64,000 nt of DNA from Typha latifolia (lineage: Eukaryota > Streptophyta > Magnoliopsida > Poales > Typhaceae): the NCBI GenBank assembly GCA_019914945.1, contig CM034113.1, forward strand, positions 7,606,850 through 7,670,849, read 5' to 3'. The notes below the pieces were generated by a model. The model ran no database searches. It saw only the letters and a list, made by a program, of their open reading frames with translations, and was not told where the DNA came from. Position numbers and translations under genes: made by a program. This document shows positions 1-11,464 of this stretch, in pieces (within the stretch, counting starts at the first letter, position 1; the number at the start of each line of letters is the position of its first letter).

Positions 1-56
1 CTTCTTCTTCTTCTTCTTCTTCTTCTTCTTCTTCTTCTTCTTCTTCTTCTTCTTCT
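1..56. repeat. (CTT)n microsatellite in the leader of the receptor kinase gene
   Basis: An almost pure CTT/TTC triplet run opens the window and continues imperfectly to about position 90. It ends about 90 bases before the start codon of the kinase gene, so it probably lies in that gene's 5' untranslated region or core promoter. The left end is cut by the window edge. Confidence 0.95.
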
Positions 57-143
57 GCTTCTTATTATTATTCTTCTCCTCTCTCTCTCCTTGATTGCGA
101 CGATGTTATACTCCATTCCCACAACCACCCTTCTCCTTATCCA

Positions 144-2092
144 ATGTCTCCAAACCTTAGTCTCCCCTTTCTTTTCCATGGAGGAGTAGTGATAGGCTTC
201 GTCTTCTTCTTCCTAACCACCATTACCGGTTCCCCTCTCTCCACCGTCGCCATCTCCCACCTCCACAACGCCACCATAGTCTGCGCGTTCCTCCCAAACG
301 AGAACGCCTCCTACGACCTCAAGTGCACGGCTCTCCCCAAGCGGGTCCAGCGCATCTACCCATCGGGCCACTACCTGTACAGCGCCATCGCCGCAGGCGA
401 TGGATTCCTCTGCGGGCTCACCAACGATGACGACGGCGTATCCACCATGCGCTGGTGGGATTTCACCAAGCGCCCGCGCCCCGCATCCGAGAACGCCACC
501 GTCCCCGACGTCAAGCGCGTCTATATGGGGCCCCGGATCGCCGACCTCTCCGCCGGGGACTACCATGTCTGCGGCCTCATCGCTGCTGGGATCCGCTGCT
601 GGCGGTGGCCGGGGCTGTCGTTCCCGAAAGGGATGACCTTCTCCGACGTCGCCGTCGGCGCCGACTTCGTCTGCGGGATCGTGAACGGATCGGGCGAGAT
701 CAAGTGTGTCGGCAACAACACCGGGATCGTCGGACGTGAGCCGCCGGGGGGTCAATACACGGCGCTCGCTGCCGGATCCCTCCACGCGTGCGCGGTTTCC
801 GCGGCAGGGAAGCTGGCGTGCTGGGGATCCGGTGCTCCGCGGTGGGAAGGAGACCTACCCTTCGAGATCAGCTCCTTGGCATTGGGGAAGAACAGGACGT
901 GCGTCCTTCGCAGCAACGGGACGGTGGTCTGCTGGGGTTCGAACGCGGATCCGCCGAGTCGGTTCGCGGATTCCCAATTCGTCTCGATCCAGGCGAAAGG
1001 CGACTCCTTTTGCGGGATCTTGATGTCGAATTTTTCCCTGATCTGTTGGGGCAGCAAGTATTTTACAGACGCCCACCTGGTGTTCGATCGAGTGCTTCCC
1101 GGTCCTTGCGCCTCGATGTCTACTTGCGCCTGCGGTGTCTTGGCCGGATCCGGCAATCTTTGCTTAGAAGGCCAAATAATTTGCCAGCCCTGCGATCTTG
1201 ACTCGGATGGTTCTCCGACGGCGAAGGGGAGGAGAAAGATTGTGGTCTTCGTTGTGATAGGTGCGGTTGGGGTCGGCATTGGGTTGGTGGCGGTTGCTCT
1301 GTTCTTGGCTAGTTATTATAAGAGCAAACAAGGAAGGGAGAGCGAGGCTGGGAGGATTAGAATCCACGCCGACCCCGGAGTTCCGAGGCGGCGCAGCTAT
1401 CGCGGTAGTGGTGGAAGAGGAGGAGGAGGATCCCCGGCGGTAGAGCGGCGGCTGACCGCATTGATCGGCAAGGGTCCGAGCGGCACCATCGAGCAATTCC
1501 CGCTCCGTCTCCTCACCGCCGTCACCGCTGGCTTCGCCGAGGCGCAGAAGATCGGCTCCGGTAGCTTCGGCTCGGTCTACCGCGCCACCCTCCCCGACGG
1601 TCGCGAGGTTGCCATCAAGCGCGCGGAGCCGAATTCGTTTCCCCCTTCTGTCGCCGGTACCACCGCGTCCACGTCGGCGGCGCCGGCTCGCCGCCGGCGA
1701 GACCGGGACGCCGCCTTCCTCTCGGAGCTCGCCCTCCTCTCCCGCGTGAACCACAGGAACCTCGTCCGCCTCCTCGGGTTCTGCATCGAGTCGGCGGAGC
1801 GCGTCCTCGTGTACGAGTTCATGGCGAACGGAACCCTCCACGATCACCTACACAAGCAGGCCCAAACCCCTCCTCCTCTGGCCTCATGGCACGCGAGGCT
1901 CAAATTAGCACTCGATGCCGCGAGGGGGATCGAGTACCTCCACTCCTACGCCGTGCCGCCGATCATTCACCGCGACATCAAGTCCTCCAATATCCTCCTT
2001 GACGACTCCTGGACTGCTAAGGTCTCCGACTTCGGGTTATCACTACTCAGCACCGGAGAAGACAAAGACGAAGACGACGACGATGACGACGT

Positions 2093-2152
<60 letters not shown>

Positions 2153-2603
2153 ACTCGAGATGCCGCGCACGGCGGGGACGGTGGGGTACATGGACCCGGA
2201 GTACTACCGGCTTCAGCATTTGACGGCGAAGAGCGACGTCTACAGCTTCGGAGTGGTGCTTCTCGAGTTGCTATCCGGGTGTCGGGTGATCCAGAGATAC
2301 GAGGAGAGCGGGACGCCGAGGAACGTCGTCGAGTTCGCCGTGCCGGCCATCGCGGCCGACGACATCCACCGGGTGCTCGACCCGCGGCTACCGCCGCCGA
2401 CTCCGACCGAGATCGAGGCCGTGGCGTACGTCGGGTATCTGGCGGCGGACTGCGTCAACCCGGTGGGCCGAGACCGGCCCACCATGTCCGAGGTCGTCGG
2501 CGGGCTCGAACGCGCCGTGGCTGCCTGCGCCGCCTGTCCGGCGGTGTCAAGGTCGATCACGGCCCGGTTGACTCCTGCCAGCTCGGAAAAGTTTACTTTC
2601 TGA
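144..2603 (+). CDS. CRINKLY4-related receptor-like kinase (CCR3/CCR4 type), intronless
   Basis: Plasma-membrane receptor kinase of the CRINKLY4-related group, 819 residues in one exon, as is usual for this group. An N-terminal hydrophobic stretch looks like a signal peptide. The ectodomain (about 40-345) has repeated Cys/Trp-containing blades of the RCC1-like crinkly propeller (such as GSLHACAVSAAGKLACWG) and a short Cys-rich segment before a transmembrane helix at about 366-392. The kinase domain starts near 468 with the glycine loop IGSGSFGSVY, then the lysine in VAIKRAE, HRDIKSSN near 609, DFG near 629 and GTVGYMDPEYY near 679, so it should be active. Between DFG and GTVGYMDPEYY lies a long aspartate run (about 640-669). 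Family members sense apoplastic signals in epidermal or organ development; the ligand here is unknown. The promoter lies outside the window. Confidence 0.93.
2067..2151. repeat. (GAC)n repeat coding for poly-aspartate
   Basis: A GAC/GAT triplet array, about 85 bases long and nearly pure from 2092 on, inside the kinase gene. It encodes roughly 30 acidic residues in the activation segment. The opposite frames read as poly-Ser or poly-Thr and are artefacts of the repeat. Confidence 0.95.
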
Positions 2604-5600
2604 TTCTTTTTTCCTCGTTCCTTTTTCGCGTATATTTTAACCTTCTTCCAAAATGCATTCATCATTTTTCACGTATTTCTCTCTTCTTCTTCTTCTTCTT
2701 CTTCTTCTTCTTCTTTTGTTGCAATTTTTCATGTATTTCTCATTAATTTATTTACAAGAAATAGGGAAAAAAAATTATATATAAATGTGATCTCTGTTCG
2801 TTTGCAACTCACTCTATTTTCACCAAGAAACCATCTCTGTGTAAAAATAAAATAAAATAAAAATAAATCCTTCATTATTATTCTTCTTCTCATTTTGTTT
2901 ATTAGTGACAACATCCATTAATGGAGCAAAAGAAAAGTCTCAAACGAGAGAATATTTCTTTCTCCCTTGCCTGCTTAAGCTTCTTTCTTTTCCTCTTCTC
3001 CTATTTCCTCTTGGCAAAGTCATACAAGAGAATTGAGACACGGCGTAGTGGAATTCTACCAGCTTCTATTTTATTTTTTTCTTCTTTATTATCTATCTTC
3101 TGGGTGGGGACATACCCAACTAACGCTAGTCACGGAGAAATAAAATAGACTACCCATATAGTAAGCATCACACGTTTTCTAACAAATTATAACAGAAATA
3201 TATATAGTATGGTAAATTTAATTTTGTCTCGAAGTTAAACACTTAAATTAAAAATATATTAGAGTTTTATGATATTGGATCAAATAATTAATCTAAAATT
3301 TTAACAATTTTAGCTTCTGAAAAGAATGGTATAAGATAAAGAGTAGCTCAAAATAACGTGGGGCGCACGTAAGAAAGTTTAGGGAGGCAACCACTATGGG
3401 ATCCATGATTGGAAACTCTCAAAGTCTATTTTGGATTCTGATATCCCTCAGGTGCTCTAATAACTAAATTTGAATCCAAATTTCTAAGAGTTTTTGTAAG
3501 CTTCTCTGTCTAATTTTGTGTCATTTATGCATGCAAATCTAGAGAAATTTGCACACGTCTTTCGTTGTAGGGGGCCACTGATGGTCTTGGACTTTGACTC
3601 CTTAACCTCTCCAAACAAGCTTGAAAATGACAAGGATTAGAATGTAATGGTTAGTTTATTAGAGAGAAAATTAATGTGATTGCGATAGGCAGAGTGATTA
3701 GGTAATGTGTAAATGAGAGGGGTGAGGTGATCAGTGGTGGAGTGAGTTGAAGAGAGTTAGTAGAAGTGAAAGGTGATCAATGGAGTTTAGGAGAAAGAGT
3801 AGGTAGTATTAGCTTGTAGATATATTTCCTGTCAATTCTATTAAGATCATGAGTAATTATAAGTTGGGTATATACCTAACTATTCTTCATCTCATATTCT
3901 CATTGACCAACTTGAGTTTTTATTTCTTTCCCAAATCAATTCAAAGCCTAACTTTGTAGAGTAGATTGTGTAGACATTGATGAAATTTCTGTGAAAATAT
4001 ATCAGAAAAACTTTATATTCTGTCTTTATTATCATTCAACATTTAAGTTTTATTTTTAATATCTTAAAAATACTATGAGTTAAATATTCTATTTGTTTTA
4101 TATTAAAAAATGGAAGCACTTCTTATTTAATTTTTTAAATCTGACTCCTCTTTTATTCTCATCTTAACTTTATAAAAAAATTATTACTAAAGATTATTAA
4201 AATTATTTATATCTATAGTTAATTTAATTCATCTCTACAGTGAATGATATAATATAATTTTTTTATAAAAAAAAATTCACATTGCTTAAAAAGAAGGCCA
4301 AAAACAAGCAGCCAAATATGTTACACTTGTTCACACAACAATCATTATTAGTACTACTTTGAGTTTAAAATAGTACAGAGTACTGAAACCAAACAAAGAT
4401 AGTACAGCTCAGATTAAAATTCTAGATAATTAACACTTGATTACCTACTTAATCAATGTGTTAAGAGATAAATTCCCATTTCTTGTACCCTAATGAAAAT
4501 TATACACCTTTAATTTCAGGCAAAAGTTTGGTCATTAGTTCACCTATTGTACTCTCTCATTTATTGTTTACCACACTTTGACTCATTATATATATATATA
4601 TAACCTCCCAACTACACTGTTGTCGGTTGGTTATCCGTTAATATTTTTCATTATAAAATATTATATGACTGTCATATTATTAACCGAAGACTGTTTTATT
4701 TGTAGGAAAAAAACATTGAAAGTAAAATACTTATGTAATATAAAAGAGTGAGAGATTAAGGAATAATGTTATTAAAAATAAATAATTTCTTCTCTTCTTC
4801 TTCTTCTGTTTTCTAATTTCTGAGATTAAGGATTTCATTCAGCAAATTCCCAATGATTTCATAATTAAAAAAATTCCAAGACCAACCCCTTCAAAATATT
4901 CCCCCATAACTTTCATACTACATCTAGCTAGGAAGCACACAATTCTAACCTTCTTAGATCAAGACAACTACTCCAAATTAATTTGCTCATAGTCTTCTTA
5001 GACTCCTATATATACAAGATGATCAATCAACAAGATAGCCTTCTGGATTAATATATATGATAATAATTTGAGAAGCTAGCTAGCCTTCTGTCAGTCACAC
5101 TACTTGTAGATATGATAGAATCTATCTATATGTTTATATTGTTAATTTTAAAATTAGTAATTAAAGGAATTTAAATTCAAATGTTATAAGAATTTTAGAA
5201 ATTTTATAGGGTCATAACAGTTATTTTAAAATAATTAATGGGCTGAATTCATTTAGGGGTTACAAGTTTTGAAAAAATTCAAAAGACCTCAAATATCTAT
5301 AAATACCTCATTTATTTATAAGAAAGAAAATATAGTAATAATAACATAGACTTTTAAGTTAAATAGAAAGATTTGACTATTTTTATCTTTCAAATTTTCT
5401 CTTATATATTATTTATTTAAATTAGAGGATTGTGGTTCTCACATAGAAGCGTCGAAGGATACTATCTGGTGACGTAGGAAAGAGATTCTGGATTATGCCT
5501 CGGAGGAAAGAGAGACGAGTAACTCTACACAAAGGGCGCAACTTTTTTTTAGAACAGCTACACTTCGGTATGCCTCACAGGCCAGAGTTCTTAAACTTAT

Positions 5601-5767
5601 TATTATTATTATTATTTATATTAAATAATATTTTCGTGTGCATAAATATTTTATTTTAAAGTGTTTAGAAATAAAAACTAACAGTTTATATGTTTGCTGG
5701 TGATAGCTAGTTTGATAATTATCCAATAATGCCTTGTTAGATTGCAACAAAATGGCATGCATAAATG
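2604..5767. other. Intergenic AT-rich spacer
   Basis: Convergent spacer between the receptor kinase and the amino acid permease. It holds a second CTT array (2683-2715), short TA runs near 4588-4603 and A/T-rich unique sequence. A TATA-like stretch near 5299 is followed by a short GC-richer patch at 5430-5600 that could be remnant transposon sequence, but I could not define ends. No coding region was recognised. Confidence 0.6.
2683..2715. repeat. (CTT)n microsatellite downstream of the receptor kinase
   Basis: Short CTT run about 80 bases after the stop codon, in the likely 3' untranslated region. Same motif as the array in the leader of the same gene. Confidence 0.9.
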
Positions 5768-6204
5768 CTAGTACACAGTCTTGAAAGGAGCAGCAAGTTT
5801 GAGGTTATGTACAATATCCTGCACTGAGCCAATGCTTGCTGCAACTGAGATGAGCAGACAAAAGAAGCTCATGCACTGCAACAGCAACCACCTCCGCTCT
5901 CCCCTCCTCATCTTCTCCTGGGAAATGTGCATGCTCACCGGAAAATACACCGACAGCGGCCAGAATCCGAGCGCGCCGATGAGCCCCAGAACCGCGTTGA
6001 AGAACGGCAGCATCATTGCAACCAGCGTCGTAAACATGATGAAGACCGTGCGGAGGACGAGCTTGGAAAGAGTAAAGCTCAGTGATCGGAACTCTGTGAA
6101 TGGCACTCTGACATAGTATGTTGCGTGTATGAACTTAGCCTCCGGCCATTGGCAGGAGATGAAGCTCTCAAACCTAGCGAAGATAGGCTGTGCATATACC
6201 TGTT

Positions 6205-6266
<62 letters not shown>

Positions 6267-8705
6267 TTATAACTATATAGATTAGAACTATAAAAGAGTT
6301 AAAAGTAACATAAATAAAAGTTCAGGAAGACAGTTTCTTTCACCTGGTATGCGCCGATGAGATGGACAATGACGCAAATGTTGGCTATGTCGACAAGCCA
6401 AAATGGCTCATAGAATCCGAATCCGGTGAGGATGTTTCCAGGAGCATCGTTGCCAAATGCAGCGTAGCCAATGCAACTAAGGAGAAGGTAGAAGACGGTG
6501 GTGAGGCCGAGCCCATAGAAGGTGGCCTTCTTCATTGTTTTGTTCTCGGGAGGAGGTGACTTCAGTGTATCCTGGGGAGTGGTAAAGGATTAAAGAAAAT
6601 TATAGGGTTTTTTTTTTTAATTTTCTTTTTATTTTAATGTAGTTGGATTTATTTGCAAATAGTCGTCTCTTGTTGAACTAAGGAATATTCTAAACCTTTT
6701 CTCTTCATATTTTTTCTAGGAGATTTTGTAATTTAATTGTTTTTAATTTAATATATAAAACTAAGTGCATATATTTTCTAATTGATGTATATTAAGTTAT
6801 AACTTGCAAATTAAAAAATAAAATTAAATGAGCAAATACTTAAAAGGGAGGAGCTTTTTCACAATTATTCCAAAACCTAGGTTTCTATTTGAAAGAAAAA
6901 AAAAGGTTTATTTGCAGATAACCCCTTGTATTACGCAATAAATGATAACATCTAATGACTAATATGGATGGCTGGGGACTAATTTGTGAATAGAAGTGGA
7001 CTTTGGTTGTTTCTCAATTAGGTACCTGGATTTCGATCAAGACGTCAGCGAAGGTGTAAGCAAATGCTATGTTCCCGAGAGCCAGGAGAACGTTGAACGC
7101 CTTGCCGCTCGGCGAACCACCGGTGGCGCCCAAGAGAGTTCCCCTGAGTTCGCCGTGGGAGGCCCACTTCCCGGCGCAGAGGCCGAGGCTGATGATGGAG
7201 TAGCCGAACGAGGTGGCGACGGCGACGACGGAGAGCCACGTGATGTTCTCCAAGCTCGGGAGCTGCGACAAGACGAGCTGGAACAACCCGAACACCACCA
7301 TGAACGTGCTCCCAGAAGCTTCGCACCTCGCGCCATGGCCGTTCAGGTGGAAGCAGTTCGATCGCTTCACGGCGCTGCGTACGCGCGTGCATGGAAATTT
7401 TATTTCTAAAAACACCTTGTATTTTATCTTTATTATTATTCACGCGCACTCTCTGCTATATGAATATTTTGCTTAAGATGCCTAAATAACACTATGCTAA
7501 ACCATGTTAAAATGTCTATAGATACAAGATAATTTTAATATTCATTTGTGATATTCTGTTAATTAGTGTTATTAGGATAAAATTACTTCAAAATCACCAA
7601 ATGTAACTAGCAGAATAAAATAAGAATTTTATAATTCACACCCATCTTTAGCTCTTATTTATAATTTAACCCTTGTATTTTAGTTTTTTTGCTCCAAAAA
7701 AACACATTGTAGCTAGTGCGACTAGCAAGAGTCACCGCTGTTATGACTATAATACCCTTAAGATCAAAAGAGAGGTGAAGAGGTAAGGCTTTGTTTGTGG
7801 GACCCTAAACTGGTTGAGTAAGTAAGTATTATTTTTTTATTTTTTTTACTCTTAAAGAAATGAAGACGAACTAATCGAGTTCGAAGAGAAGGGGGTAACG
7901 ATAATAAGAGCAAAAGATAGGGTGCAAAGTGGAAAATTGCTTAGGAACAAAGACTTACATCATGCTAGTACTGGCGGTGATGGTGTATCCCACGAGAGTG
8001 CCCCAAAGATTGACATACTGAGCGCATCCACAGAAGAACACATTCGTGGGTCCTTGAGATCAACAAGAAGAAAGAATCTCTGTCAATTTTTTAACCCTGC
8101 TGAGTTCATAGAAGAGCATGAGAAGGAAAAGAAGAAGAAGTAAAAAATCATGGATTTATCGTCGCGGCTACCGAGGTAACGTCGGACGGCCTCGATGTAT
8201 TCACGGTTAACCGTTCCGGTGATCGGGTCCGGGAAGCGGTAGCAGTTCGCTAGGAGAGTGGAAGTGTAGTACGTGACGCAAGAGAAGGCCAGTAAGACGA
8301 GTGGGCCGATGACCCAACCCAGCTGGGCCACCGTCCACGCGAGCGCCAGCACGCCGGAGCCGATCACGGCGGCGACGATGTGCGCCGTCGCTGTCCACAC
8401 CGTTCCTGCGTACAGAACCAATACATAGTCCAACTAAGATAGAGATAGTTGGAGTTTATATAACTTGGAAGTCTTATATATGAATCTGCTCCTCTGCTCC
8501 ATAAAATCAAAATTTCAGTACCCAATACTAACTTTAGTTAAATGATCATGAAAACTTTAACAATGGCAAGGAAGTATCACAATCAACTTGTATATTAATT
8601 TGCTTGGAATTAAGGAGCCTTTGATGACCAATACTAGTCTTTTGTTTTTATATATGCATGCATACCTTGTCTTTCATGTTCACCTCCCTCAACATCATTC
8701 CCCAT
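5768..8705 (-). CDS. AAP-family amino acid permease
   Basis: Proton-coupled amino acid transporter of the AAAP/AAP family, plasma membrane, importing neutral and acidic amino acids. Exons on the minus strand: 8705-8666, 8405-8172, 8052-7959, 7374-7026, 6571-6344 and 6199-5768. All junctions are GT-AG and the sum is 1377 nt, giving 458 residues, the normal family length. Family signatures are GTVWTATAHIVAAVIGSGVL in the first helix, QLGWVIGP, YLGP plus FFCGCAQYVNLWGTLVGYT, AVKRSNCFH, IAFAYTFADVLIEIQ and an SVYFPVSMHI-type C-terminal region. About ten or eleven hydrophobic helices are visible. Exon 1 is only 40 nt (MGNDVEGGEHERQ) and was found by matching phase into GTVWTA. Monocot sequences with the LGP...CGCAQYVNLWGT pattern resemble the AAP7-like clade, but that is recollection rather than a tree. 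The (TA)n array lies in the last intron. Confidence 0.94.
6208..6264. repeat. (TA)n microsatellite in permease intron 5
   Basis: Pure AT dinucleotide run of 57 bases, starting only 8 bases upstream (in transcript sense) of the last acceptor site. It therefore lies where the polypyrimidine tract would be and may weaken or vary splicing of the final exon. Confidence 0.95.
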
Positions 8706-8714
8706 TCTTTTATC

Positions 8715-8718
<4 letters not shown>

Positions 8719-8764
<46 letters not shown>
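8719..8764. repeat. (CT)n on plus strand, (GA)n in permease leader
   Basis: Dinucleotide array ending 13 bases upstream of the permease ATG. In transcript sense it is a GA run in the 5' untranslated region. Confidence 0.95.
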
Positions 8765-8765
<1 letters not shown>

Positions 8766-8818
8766 AAGACTTGAGACTCTAATGGTATCCATGAGCAAGT
8801 TACACACACACACACTCA

Positions 8819-8828
8819 TATATATATA
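8819..8828 (-). promoter_or_regulatory. Candidate TATA box of the amino acid permease
   Basis: TATATATATA lies about 115 bases upstream of the permease ATG. A transcript starting about 30 bases downstream would carry the GA repeat in its leader. Position and sequence are the only support. Confidence 0.4.
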
Positions 8829-11464
8829 CAGAGCAAGCAAAAGGGGAGAGAGAGAGAGAGAGAGATGCATGAGGATTTAAAGGAGTAATCAATTGGAAAG
8901 CTTCTACTGTTACTTTGAATCATCCACTTTCTTTTTCTTTCCTGTATATCTTTTTGGTGACAATATGGTGTAGGAAGTGACATCAATATTTATTACGACG
9001 CCCTTGTGAATTGAAGCACCATGAATCAAGGATCCATCAAAGTTTGGAAAAAAGAAGAATTAGTGCATGAGAAGGCGTGTAGAATATATTGAGTGCCTTT
9101 AAGGTACTCTCACTTTATACTTTTCTTTTCATTTATTTAACACATAGGATACATATGTTTGCCACGCAGGTCTATGGCAGCATAAGTTTTTAAAATAGTT
9201 AATGAGTTATATTTAAAATAATCTCTCGTTATTAAAGTTAGATTTGTTTCTTAGGTACGAAACTGAAGCTGATTAAATTATCTTGGAGTTCAAATCATTA
9301 ACTACTCTATAAATATGCAAATTAGAAGCTAGTGGGAGAGGGAAAGAAAAGGGGATTCTTGTGAGAGATTGTTCTAAAAAAAATTAAATGCAAGAGAATC
9401 TAAGAAAGGAAAGAAAAGACTTCAATGCTTTGTCCATTAGCATGGCATTTCAGTTATGCCAGCAACTATATATATATATATCAAACTATGAAGTGGGTTG
9501 TAATCCTAATGGGTGCAATCTTTGTTGGACACCTATATACCATATCTTTTTCTCAAAGTTTTCTCCACTACCATCATCCTTGCTTGTTTAGTGGTGTTCT
9601 CTCTCTCACTCTCACTAAAAGAGAGCTTTTAATCCTTCCACTATGTGCATAATTGTGTACTTGATCTTATCTTTAGCCAGCCTTATGATTTGAGACTGGT
9701 CTGCTCCTTTTCCTTGTGCTACTTTTGAACATAGAAAATCAATATTTCTAGGGTCCTCTTAGTTTAATGCAACATGTTACATGGGTTTGTTAAAAAAGAA
9801 TTAGAGAGCAAAAGGTCAAAAAGAAATTAAGGATAATATTTTATATATACAAAAAGAATATATAAAGACGAGATTGCAAAAGGTGCTCCATAATTGGCAC
9901 TCTATTATTGGTGTATGATTGCTTTAGTTCATAGTATACTCATCAGAGCGTTATATATGCATGATTTGAACTTGTTTGTTAATTTAGCTCGTGATTAACC
10001 CGTTAGCTCCTAATCGATCATAAAAAAAATTTCAAAGTGGGTTTGATGGTAACTATTGGGTGTTGATTCTTATTTCACAAAGCAGATCCAGAAGCTGAGA
10101 AAAGGAAATTATCCTCTATTATCTTAAAAAAATTCTCAATTTGATAAATGGTGAGAACTTAACAATTAGTTAATTACTTGACCATTGACCATACTATTTG
10201 TCCCTTAGAAATGGGCCAACAGAGTTCAACAACTTTAGCATTTACTTTCCCTAACCACTTGATTCATTAATGAATTCCTTATATATAATAATGGCACAAA
10301 TTAATTAATATAATGCTAAGCTAAAAACAAATGGGCAACTTTGCTTGTTCATGGTGGGGGTATCAAGATTTTCTAAAGTAAAATTAGGTTAGAAAGTAGT
10401 ACTACACATTCAAAAGGCTTTTTCATCTCTATTTTACAAGCCCAAGATAAAAAAATATATATATATAATTATTGGTTGATTAATTAATCAGCCATAGGGG
10501 AAGAGAAGATTTTATTGAGAGTGGATTTACATGAATTGGAAAATAGGTAGTTTTTTTCGCTTCAAACCCTGTATTATGTGTTTATTTCAGTTTACGCCCT
10601 GTTTTTTTCGCTGTTTAGTGAAAAAAAAAATCAAATTAGAAATGGTGAAATAAATAAATAAAATAAAATACAGGCTTTAAGATTAAAATCAATATGGATT
10701 TCAACATCTATCAAGTAGGGTTTAATAGGATTAGAACATCCAAATCCAAAATTTTCTATGTCTAAGTTGTAACTTATAAGAAACTTGGGCCTGGCTTAGG
10801 AATTGGGCTACTCTCATCTTTTCACTGGGCTAAGCTAAGATTTCTATAATAAGAATCAGGCCTTATGCTAGACAAAGACAATAGTAGTTATAAGTTTACA
10901 AGATACTATAACTAGCTTGAAGCTTCATAGCAATGGAAATAAAACTGACCCTATGTATTAGTTAATTATTGTGGAAGGATCATCCAATTAAAAAGTTCTT
11001 CATGATGGCCATTTCTTGGCTATAACATGGCATATAAATTGATGTATTTTTCTATGAATACAATAGTCTTGAATTTCAATTAAGTTTACTGATATCTGAA
11101 TTCACCTTGGAGACATCACCTTATGAGAAGTCCACCATTACTGTATTCAAGTAGAATTTCTCAACTTTAGTAGCATTTTTTCCATAACCACAATCATTGT
11201 CGACATAGATATCATACATAGCTAGAAGAGGTATATCACATAACTATTTCTTAGATTCATAAAGAAGCAAAGAGTTGATAACATTGCTTATTCTCCATCC
11301 AGATTAACATCCAAATGGAGAAAAGCATGACAGAACTACAACATAACATCATAAACCTCAGACACAATTAAACATAGATAAATGCATGACAGAAGGAAGA
11401 CTAGGTTGATATATTTGAAACATGACTATTTCTTATTCCATCTTCATGTGATGCAGTCATTCAT
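8829..11464. other. Intergenic spacer between permease and Aux/IAA
   Basis: AT-rich region upstream of the permease and downstream of the Aux/IAA stop codon. Contains a short GA run near 8850-8865 and a small inverted-repeat element near 10558-10681. No protein gene recognised; small ORFs such as 9388-9652 have no family features. Confidence 0.6.
10558..10681. mobile_element. Small inverted-repeat element, MITE-like
   Basis: The left end reads TTCAAACCCTGTATTATG and the right end, reverse-complemented, reads TTAAAGCCTGTATTTTATTT. Both continue into T/A-rich sequence ending in a TTTCA-type motif. The termini are imperfect, about 25-30 bases each, around a short core. No target duplication was established, so the class is unknown. 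Confidence 0.4.

Noticed and set aside
1967..2191. Minus-strand ORF reading as a poly-serine protein, and a plus-strand poly-threonine ORF
   Set aside because: Both are other frames of the GAC array in the receptor kinase coding region.
5130..5600. Possible solo LTR of a Copia-like retrotransposon (TATAAATA box followed by a GC-richer patch)
   Set aside because: No TG...CA ends, target duplication, primer-binding site or polypurine tract could be identified.
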